In this document: positions 56,455 to 64,000 of the stretch, piece after piece
Layout of the letters: each line of letters opens with the position of its first letter
How positions within the stretch are numbered: position 1 is the first letter of the stretch
The notes under the pieces: generated by a model
The model's database searches: none
What the model was told of the DNA's origin: nothing
Seen by the model: only the letters and a program-made list of their open reading frames with translations
Position numbers and translations under genes: made by a program
From: Notospermus geniculatus
Lineage: Eukaryota > Nemertea > Pilidiophora > Heteronemertea > Lineidae
DNA length: 64,000 bases
Assembly: GCA_002633025.1 (NCBI GenBank)
Contig: NMRB01000648.1
Span: 31,208-95,207, forward strand
Direction: 5' to 3'

Positions 56455-56630
56455 CAGGGGCGGCTCCACAATTTCGGAAAAGAGGGGGGAGCACTCTGCT
56501 AGAAACATTGAAATCTGCGGTGAATTTCAATGATTTGCTCCAAATTTTATAATTTCACGGTCAATTTTACAGATTTGTTGACCGAAAGGGGGCTGTGCTG
56601 GGTGTGCCCCCCTCTTTGGATCCACGCCTG
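56455..56630 (-). mobile_element. GGATCC-ended about 165-bp repeat, copy 5
   Basis: CAGGGGCGGCTCCACAATTT at the left and CTTTGGATCCACGCCTG at the right, in reverse orientation, with the core TGCGGTGAATTTCAATGATT. Confidence 0.87.
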
Positions 56631-57235
56631 CCCAGGTGAATATCAAAGCAATAATGTGCAAAATTGCCTGGATTCAGGTTCGGTTCAACCATCATCTCGT
56701 AATTTCACACATTTGTTATCTGGGTAGAAGTTTAGTGGAGGTGAGAGGGTTCCAAGTTCAGAACTTTGTTACAGTGAGGCGCTGCTCCAGAAAAGAGCAA
56801 GCTGAGCTTTTGGTAAGTCCCCAAACAAAACTGGCGATGACATACACAAGTGCCCAATACTTGAATGTGGTACCACCTAGCGATGACACAGTGAACTAAT
56901 CTCATGTGTGACAAAGCAGTTGACAACATTCATGCTAATACTAACAGGAAGCAAAACAGGATTTAACTTTGTGTGAAAATTTCCTAAATTAAACACAAAA
57001 TTATCATACGATGATGATGATTCAGAATACACAATGTGATCTGAAAACACTCATTGCAGCATTAGTTAGCACTGCAAGATGACAGCATAGCAGTCGTGCA
57101 GGGAAACCAATCTCATCCGTGTTGTTTGTAATGCAACATCAGGGGGTTGGGAGTAGACAAACAAAAGAAAATGTTGGGCTATCTGCAGCATCCTAGGGAG
57201 CAGTCAGGCGCTGGCAGTCTGACATATTATTTGTA

Positions 57236-57529
57236 CATGTATTTGTATTTGTACTTGTATTACATTTTCCCGTCAGGGCTGCAGCCATAGCATTATCGGC
57301 CCTGGTGAGTACGGAAGAGGCCATCTCAAGCTACTCAATGTTCCTCACTTGGATGGGGCTCTTTTACTTGCCCTTGCAAAGAAACAAGGTACAAAGCACC
57401 ATGGCTTACTGTCCCATGCAACAGATGTAAAGAGCCGGGAATGAAATCCCATATGGCCCAGGCTGGATTCAAACCCGGTACCTGCCATTTGCTGAGCAGA
57501 CATGATAACCACTGGGCTATCAGGGCTCC
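57236..57529 (-). mobile_element. tRNA-headed SINE, second copy of the body family
   Basis: The head at 57529-57465 contains TAGCCCAGTGGTTATCATGT and the B box GGTTTGAATCC. The body has AAGCCATGGTGCTTTGTACC and GGCAAGTAAAAGAGCCCC. The tail is built from AATACA/AATACAAGT units at 57262-57236. Confidence 0.8.
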
Positions 57530-57820
57530 TTATTCCTTCGTGAATGAGGGATATGCCTATACTATGGGAGGCCCTGATCTTGCAAGTTAATAGGGATTTT
57601 TTGAGTGATTTGAAACAATCATCTTGCCCCATCGAAAGTTCCTCTTGGAAAGTCTTCTCTCGAGTTCATCAAATAGAAGCAGTTCACTGTGACCGACATA
57701 GCCCCCCCAATATTATCAGCAAAGTTAAGTTAGGACAGCTTCTGCAGCCAAGTTCAAGTAGGCTCTATAATTTTTGAGCTCTTGAAACATTTGAACCATG
57801 AAGGTTTTTTTGCAATGTTT

Positions 57821-58188
57821 AGCACCTTTCTGACTCCGACTTCAACCACAAGAATGAATTGCAGTCCACTATGGACATCCTTGATAAAAAAGATTTGATG
57901 GACGTTTTCAGTTCATCAAACACCATAAATTGAAGGCAGAAAAATTTGGCCGTATAAATCGGAAGTGCGGATAAATAATGAATATTGAAGGTCGTAATCC
58001 TAGTCGTTACGACCTGAAACACGACTACTTGCGATTTATGTGCACTTCCGATTACAAGACAAAATTATTCTGCCACAAAGTTATGGCATTTTATGATTTG
58101 CAAACGTCGATCAAATCGTTTTTACCAAGGATGTCTACAGCGAACTGCAATTCATTCTGGTAGTTGAAGCCGGAGTCGGAAAGGTGCT
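57821..58188. mobile_element. Long-arm fold-back (368 bp, arms about 180 bp)
   Basis: AGCACCTTTCTGACTCCGAC pairs with the reversed right AGCACCTTTCCGACTCCGGC. The pairing continues through AGAATGAATTGCAGTCCACT, GACATCCTTG, GATTTGATGGACGTTT and ATCGGAAGTGC, so nearly the whole element is two facing arms. Confidence 0.88.
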
Positions 58189-58296
58189 GAACCTCGCTTT
58201 TGTGTTAGGAAGGATCTTGAGGTGAACGTGTTATTATTTTTTCCCTGGGTCTCATGCCCGGGGTGTGGGATTTTTTAGTCGGTAGCTAAGACATAC

Positions 58297-58506
58297 CGGT
58301 ACTTGTTTCGGGCGGTTCTGGTTCAACACTACTTGTTGAGGATGTCTCTGGTTCAAAATTTCCTGATGATGTTTCTGGTTCAAGATTATCTGCGGGTTGT
58401 TCAGAACTTGATTTGTGCAGTTGTTCTGACTCAACATGCTCGATGGGGTCAGAGGATTCGTCCTGCGAGCCTGCTGATGTATCTGTGGATTCAACATGCG
58501 CAACAC
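58297..58506 (-). CDS. Possible AFTPH internal exon: acidic Ser/Thr-rich segment
   Basis: On the minus strand the acceptor ATTACTTTCAG precedes 58506 and the donor CCG/GTATGT follows 58297. The 210-bp exon would be symmetrical (phase 1-1) and encode about 70 residues such as ESTDTSAGSQDESSDPIEHV and LEPETSSGNFEPETSSTSSV, with degenerate repeats of EPETSS. Acidic Ser-rich stretches are typical of the aftiphilin N-terminal two-thirds, and strand and position fit the gene. However, a second frame is also open here and no diagnostic motif (DFxxF) is visible. It does not join in phase directly to 55469, so another exon would be needed. Confidence 0.4.
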
Positions 58507-58681
58507 CTGAAAGTAATCATTCGTAAATGCCGAGAAAAAAATAACCAAAAATCATCACAAAAAATAAAGATAAGCAACAGTGGTGGACTACAGTTGCTAT
58601 TAAGCGGCAAGAGTTTTTGAACTGAGGCTGAATTTTAGTCACAGAAGATTGAAGGCACACCCAAAACTAAGGCTAACAAAA

Positions 58682-58941
58682 NNNNNNNNNNNNNNNNNNN
58701 NNNNNNNNNNNNNNNNNNNNNNNNNNNNNNNNNNNNNNNNNNNNNNNNNNNNNNNNNNNNNNNNNNNNNNNNNNNNNNNNNNNNNNNNNNNNNNNNNNNN
58801 NNNNNNNNNNNNNNNNNNNNNNNNNNNNNNNNNNNNNNNNNNNNNNNNNNNNNNNNNNNNNNNNNNNNNNNNNNNNNNNNNNNNNNNNNNNNNNNNNNNN
58901 NNNNNNNNNNNNNNNNNNNNNNNNNNNNNNNNNNNNNNNNN
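58682..58941. other. Assembly gap (260 N)
   Basis: This is unsequenced. It lies in the likely AFTPH gene body and could hide an exon. Confidence 1.
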
Positions 58942-58964
58942 ATTCCGATTTTCGGCGATTTCGA

Positions 58965-59055
58965 GTGCGGCGGGCACGCTAACTGGCCGAAAATAAAACT
59001 TTATTTTTATTTTTTTTTCGGGAATTCACGGAGCGGCGGGCACGCTAACCAAGGT
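58965..59055. repeat. Direct repeat GCGGCGGGCACGCTAAC beside the gap
   Basis: GCGGCGGGCACGCTAAC occurs at about 58965 and again at about 59033, separated by a T-rich spacer. Confidence 0.8.
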
Positions 59056-59596
59056 ATAAAAAAAGTCTCGCCTCAGCGTCAATAGGATGGGGAGCCAAGG
59101 GAAGCACTACATCCAGCTGTCCAGTTGTGGGGGTCTTACATGTACTCTTATCATTAGACTGTGTTCATATTGTTGAGGAAGCTACAGCCTCAAGCCTTTT
59201 ATAGAACTATGAATAAATAAAGATAGATTGATGCAAAAAATAACATCCAGACCAGGCTTTTATCTTTTCAAAGTACAGTGACAGCTGATGCTGCAGAAGA
59301 TGATGCCTGACTCTTCTTCACAAAGGAAGGGAGGAAGATGGCCCTGCTATCCTTAATTTCAGTCCAAAGTCATTGCGAAGCATGGAGGATGCAATGAGCA
59401 AGACTACTATGCATGACCAGAACTACGGCCTGACCATGTGCTCTTGTTTTGACTGGAGACTGACCACGTGGCTTTGTTGTGTCTGGTTTGCGTCCGTTCC
59501 CATTTCAAGTGTAGGGGTTGCAGGAGCCTGTTACATGCCGTCTTAGCATCATAAACATGCTCAGAGATGAAAAAGAGATGAAGCTACATGTATCAC

Positions 59597-59655
59597 CCCT
59601 CTTTTGAAAGGTCTTCACCAAAAGCTTCGTCAAATCTGATTTGCCGATCATCAAA
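59597..59655 (-). CDS. Possible small AFTPH exon
   Basis: On the minus strand CAATCTGTTCCACAG precedes 59655 and GTGATA follows 59597. The 59 nt encode FDDRQIRFDEAFGEDLSKE, ending in phase 2. The acidic and Phe-rich make-up would suit an aftiphilin adaptor-binding or helical segment, but it is very short and the donor is weak. Confidence 0.2.
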
Positions 59656-59797
59656 CTGTGGAACAGATTGTCAATGGCGAATTGATGAATGGGAAGCACT
59701 AGCCCTGCATCAGTCGCTCCCGAAGGTGTCGCCACCAGAGAGGTTCAACTATACACTCAAAGTAAATGGATTTCTCCAAACTCTCAGACAATATGAA

Positions 59798-60287
59798 TAT
59801 AGCCATTTTTACACTACACAGAATTTTGGCCCGGATGAACCGTGCCGTGCTCGACCCGGGCCAGGCCCGCCTCAGAAAGAGCATTTTACCCCATTTACAC
59901 TGCACCATGAAAACCGCACCAATATCTGAATCGCCGGCTCTCCTTTCCGAAATCTCCGTCATTTTCAATATGGCTGCCGCCATGATCATTCGCGGCAATG
60001 ACGTATTGAGTTCAAGGCCGATAAATGGGCATGCGCATTCACTAAAGGCGAGTCATTCAAGTGGGCCGAGCCCAGTAGCGTGTTTACACTGTGTAGTTTT
60101 CCAGCGGAACCGTGCTCGACCCGGGTCGAACCCACCTCCTGTTCGGGGGTTCGGCCCGGATGAAAGTAGCACCGTGCGGAGCCCAGTTGTGCCGTGCCAA
60201 CCCATTTACACTATCACCTTTTTTGCCGCGCCGTGCCCGACCCGGGTCGAGCACGGCTGAAAACACGTAGTGTAAAAGGGGCCTATG
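59798..60287. mobile_element. MITE with TTTTTACACTAC ends and CTCGACCCGGGTCGA subrepeats
   Basis: ATAGCCATTTTTACACTACA pairs with the reversed right ATAGGCCCCTTTTACACTAC. GTGCTCGACCCGGGYCRA appears three times (about 59849, 60113 and 60235, the last as its near-palindromic inverse), together with CATTTACACT motifs. Confidence 0.75.
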
Positions 60288-61837
60288 TCTCCTACCAGCT
60301 TAATAGGACCTCACAGATAGGAATTGGTATGTGTTCAGCCAGTTTAAGCACGACAGGAGAATATCAAAATGGAGTTCTATAAATGGCAGCAAGCATCATT
60401 ACTTGTAGGCTACTTGTAGATAAAATTAGGGGAGCAACTAAATCATAATCAACTGGGAGGTTACATTCGCTGGACTGATATTAAGAATCAAACTCAATCT
60501 CAAAGAACAGACATTCATGGTATACCGGTATGGGAGTTGAGTAGATTTTACTTTTAAACTGCTCACTTCAGTATATCGGGGTGCATAGATTTTAGCCAAT
60601 TTTGTGCATTCAAGGTGTGACCAAAGATCAATACATGTAGTCGAAATGATAAAAGCACAGAATGTCATTTTTTACTTCATCTGGTAATTAAAACCTCTTC
60701 CGGGTCATTTTACTATTTCACAAATCAACCATCACCAAATAAAATCAAGCCAGATATAGACTGTGAGGAAAAGTAAGACTACAAACATGAGCTCATCAAA
60801 AGCTAGCCAGAGAGGAACACCGTGAAAAGCCGCCACAAACTCGGAGCCGCCACAATACAACGAAAGTGAGAAGTCACGAGGCGCCAACTCCCTGTCCCCC
60901 ATGCAGATATGTGATTAAATTGTGCTTACAGTCAAGTGGATTCGTCAGTCCACTACTGCCCCAGTCAAACTCCACAGGTGGAATACTTTCGCCTGCCTGA
61001 AATGGAGAGGGACAACAGGCTAGATGTGGTGACAGTTAAAGGAGCTACAGTTCAATAATAGATGGCAGTATTTCCAATAACTGATGTCGCAGTTCTGGTT
61101 CACAGATAAACTGCAACAATTCGTCCTCAAAATCAGCAAAATATTCCCACATTTTTAAAGTCATTTCTGATCCAACTTTCCCCACAAACCCACGTTTTCC
61201 AATTTTTTTTTACATTTGTTTCTGAGTACCAACGGAATGTTTCAAAATAGATCTCACTGAGGCAGAGAGGAATGACTTAAAATTTTTCCTATAGAAATTT
61301 GAAGGACATTTTTTATCTCTATAATCATTTAAACAATTTTGCATTACCGGTACTTCAAAAATTCTGAAGTAGCTTATAAAATAGACACAAGAACATAATA
61401 TTTAGAATAGATATTTGGGATATTGACTGCAGAGGTATTTGAGGAACATTTACAGTACACTAAAACTACATCGACCAAACAACAACTGACGACATCCACT
61501 TAAACTAAGCTTACTTAGAACTTTGTGACGGTACATTTAAGGGTTATCTATAACCAGGTAAATATCACTACGGTACATTAGCTCACCTTAAGTTTGTTAG
61601 GGAGCGATTTTTTGATTCAATTCAAAACCGATGCAACAACTTTGAGGTATCTGGACGTGAAGTTATCATAGGATGGTAATCTTCACGTACATGTAGGCCT
61701 ATTTGAGCTCAGGTGAAAGGGAGAAAATCAAAGAAAGACTTGTGGACAAGATTGTTCTGCCATCGAGCCCCCCTCCCCACCGATTTGGATTTCTACGAAG
61801 AGTTTGCACATGCGCACGCATCTTGTAGGCAAATTCA
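60288..61837. other. Non-coding stretch
   Basis: No exon was recognised. CCGCCACAAACTCGGAGCCG at about 60830 is locally GC-rich but has no other support. Confidence 0.4.
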
Positions 61838-61956
61838 GGGCCCAAATCCATAAAACCTTGCTAGCTTAGTTGGTTGCTAGTTGTGTACATCGGCCTGTAC
61901 AAACTGGGCACTTTAGCAGGCAACTAAGCCTAGCAAGGTTTTATGGATTTGGGCCC
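61838..61956. mobile_element. Fold-back MITE, GGGCCCAAATCCATAAAACC ends
   Basis: GGGCCCAAATCCATAAAACC is perfectly inverted at the right end, followed by TTGCTAGCTTAGTTGGTTGC against TTGCTAGGCTTAGTTGCC. Confidence 0.93.
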
Positions 61957-62060
61957 AGGTCTCTTTACCATGTTACCAATCACAACACTGACCTGTTTTT
62001 GTTTGCCTAGCAAGACCGCGCAGGCACGAAATTGCCATATAAATCCAAGATGACAGCGGT

Positions 62061-62186
62061 CAATGGGTCATATGAATAAAGACTAGTAAATGCTTTCACT
62101 TGGATTTTACAATACAAATGCACTAGGCAATGCTGTATAAATATCAAGTAAAAGCATTAGCCAGCTTTTATTCACATCATCCATTG
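62061..62186. mobile_element. Fold-back MITE, CAATGGGT-TATGAATAAAGACTAG family, copy 3
   Basis: CAATGGGTCATATGAATAAA pairs with the reversed right CAATGGATGATGTGAATAAA. The interior has CAATGCTGTATAAATATCAA, as in copy 1. Confidence 0.9.
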
Positions 62187-62680
62187 AAACCGTTGGCTGT
62201 GGCATAAACCTATCTCAACCATTTTTAAATGAATCACATATAAAGTTAATGAAACTGAGAAAAGCTGATGTTAATAAGTGAAGGAGATGAGTAAATAGTA
62301 CCAGTCAACAGTGTTCAAATGATCGGGCCTAGCACTACCCAGACTGTCAATCAAAGAATTTCCTTCACTACCAAATGACAAAAGGGGAGATCCTAGCTTT
62401 TAGTTTTTTTTTATAGCATGCAATCTAAGGTTTTTATAATATTTTAGAAGGTTTTCTTATTGAAAAGAAATTTCGGCATCATTTATTTGGAAGCATTATG
62501 TAGAAAGCAGCATGCACTGAGGTGTTAGAGCAAAATAATTTATTTTCTGCATCCACTGCTGTGAGATGCTGCCCTCTGGCATCAGCCTACTGCACTAACT
62601 TTAACTAGCTTCACGGACACTATTCATGCTCATTCCGTTATAGATAGTTTGAGGATGGGTGTCATGTGTAAGATCGTGGG

Positions 62681-63166
62681 AAAGTGGCAGCACATCAGGT
62701 GAGTGTGGGTGATATCGCAAGCCGTCTGATCACCACCGAGCAAAATCGGCGGTTGACGGCAGGTGTGCGCCGGAAAGCAATCCGTGGAATATTCTCCCCA
62801 GTGAGATAGACGATTCTCAAATTCGCAGATCTGCGCACTTTCGCTTAAATCTCAACCAGAACGTTGTTCTGAAACCGGCTGACGTGACGCCATCCATGAT
62901 TCAGAAATGATCGAATCTGACGCAACGTCTCCCACGTCACTGTCGTGGGGTTGTCTGCGTTTTGTCATTCAGTTTCAGACCGAGGTTGTGGTTGAGATTT
63001 CGGCGGAAGTGCACAGATCTTTGTCGTTTACGTCAACTTGAGAACGGTCTGTATCGAACTATATCAAATCGATATCACCCAAGTCTGCAATTGCTGGTGG
63101 AAGGACCAGTGGTGATCAGATTACTTGCAATATTGCCCTCACCTCGCCTGGTGTGCTGCCCACTTT
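62681..63166. mobile_element. Composite MITE: GCAGCAC ends around an AATCTCAACC core
   Basis: The outer ends AAAGTGGCAGCACATCAGGT and (reversed right) AAAGTGGGCAGCACACCAGG are inverted over about 40 bp to GATATCGCAAG/AATATTGCAAG. The inner 62808-63050 is the same sequence as 21214-21420 and has its own inverted ends. The open frame at 62962-63168 is read through this repeat. Confidence 0.82.
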
Positions 63167-64000
63167 AACATCATACTTTGGGCCAATTTCCACCACAGCA
63201 GCAGTTTCCCCGTCTTACCATACACTTTCTACAAGTGTCACATTCATTCTTGCCAACATTACAACAAAGCAAATGCTGACACAAGTCAACAGACATTATG
63301 TATGAAGGCCTGTAAAAACTATCTTGCAAGAGAGGGGAAATCACTGCAGTGGAAACGGCTCTGGGACAATTTGTCCCCGGACAATTCGTCTCCTGAGGGA
63401 CAAATTGTCTGGGACGAATTGTCCTTGGGGAAGAATTGTCCTCTAACCAGTGGATACAGGTCTTAGTTCACTGACAAGGCTTTAGAATATGCATGCCTCC
63501 TTTCGACAGGACTCACTTGCTACATGCTGACACAATGATTAGAATTCTAAAATATCATCATGAGAAAAGTTACCAGATTTCATTCAGTAAATTTTAGTTT
63601 TCGAGACAGAGAATGGGAATTCACAAAGAAAATAAGTCATAACTCGTTTGGTAAAGAGGTGTAAAAAAAATCTTAATTATCAGAATAAAGTTTGAAACTA
63701 GCATGTTAGAAATCAAAACTCTATCTCCTACTTTGTGAGAATTTCTGATGAAAATCATCGAATACAAAATTGAAACTACGGGGCACATTCATAATGACAC
63801 AGCACAAGATTAACCACAAAACAATATATAAAGTTGCTAAAGACGTGCCTGCATCTGGTGACTAAGGGAACGTAACCCTCCGCGACTGAATTAAATGAAT
63901 GACAGAATTGTCTCGTTTTTGGACCCAATGTTTCAATTTTGGACCCATCAGAGAATTTTTAATGAAGGGCTTTGCAGGCCTAAACATGCATTCCAATAAA
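63167..64000. other. Window end, non-coding
   Basis: A local cluster of GGACAATTTGTCC/GGACAATTCGTC palindromes occurs at 63363-63440. No exon was recognised. Confidence 0.4.
63363..63440. repeat. Cluster of GGACAAWTYGTCC palindromes
   Basis: GGGACAATTTGTCCC, GGACAATTCGTC, GGGACAAATTGTC, GGACGAATTGTCC and GAAGAATTGTCC follow one another within 78 bp, about 13-18 bp apart. Confidence 0.85.

Noticed and set aside
57598-57720. Minus-strand frame with ELLLFDELERRL and FRWGKM as the missing AFTPH exon
   Set aside because: It resembles the vertebrate ELL...W...RYQW region slightly, but there is no good acceptor or donor and the phase does not fit.
58252-58548. Gln/Asn-rich frame on the minus strand
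   Set aside because: It is the alternative frame of the acidic candidate exon; it starts in the upstream intron-like sequence and has no splice logic.
21314-63168. Repeated peptide MSFSFRPRLWLRFRRKCTDL at 21314 and 62962 as a gene family
   Set aside because: Both copies lie inside the AATCTCAACC MITE and are by-products of conserved repeat DNA.

Overview
This window is from a eukaryotic nuclear genome, most probably a marine invertebrate deuterostome of echinoderm or hemichordate type. That assignment is an inference from split genes with GT-AG introns, orthologues of vertebrate-type genes, many tRNA-derived SINEs and fold-back elements, and strong enrichment of the palindromes TAGGCCTA, TACCGGTA and TACATGTA. 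It is a draft assembly with three N gaps (34108-34680, 46417-47125, 58682-58941). Nothing prokaryotic or viral was recognised.

Three protein-coding loci can be supported. (1) On the + strand, eight exons between 3787 and 9122 encode all but the extreme N-terminus of GFM2, the mitochondrial ribosome-recycling elongation factor G2. Exon phases fit at every junction and all GTPase motifs are present. (2) On the + strand, 17588-18565 is a single coding exon for a SERTA-domain protein closest to SERTAD2. (3) On the - strand, exons at 55469-55181 and 54773-54532 encode the C-terminus of an aftiphilin (AFTPH) orthologue, a trans-Golgi/endosomal clathrin accessory protein. One or two further possible exons of the same gene lie at 58506-58297 and 59655-59597. 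SERTAD2 and AFTPH are neighbours and convergent in human 2p14, and they are convergent here too, so this looks like old conserved linkage. GFM2 is not part of that human block.

The rest of the window is non-coding and dominated by short non-autonomous mobile elements. At 9-911 there is an element with about 50-bp terminal inverted repeats and an array of palindromic sites spaced exactly 41 bp apart. About thirty fold-back (MITE-like) elements of about 100-490 bp follow, falling into at least 15 families. Several families share end formulas such as GGGCCxGTTTCATAAAG or GGGCCGTATGCAC, and several are packed end to end (36690-36907, 38021-38356, 42811-43179, 43894-44311). Most of the longer GFM2 introns carry at least one insertion, one of them 8 bp past a splice donor. 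Five copies of a roughly 165-bp GGATCC-ended repeat, tRNA-headed SINEs, a Penelope-like retroelement remnant (52500-52843), minisatellites, and a 1.3-1.4 kb direct duplication flanking an N gap (32810-36087) make up most of the remainder.

The 18.6-54.5 kb interval between SERTAD2 and AFTPH holds no coding gene that I could recognise. Some short unassigned open frames there remain unexplained and are treated as background.
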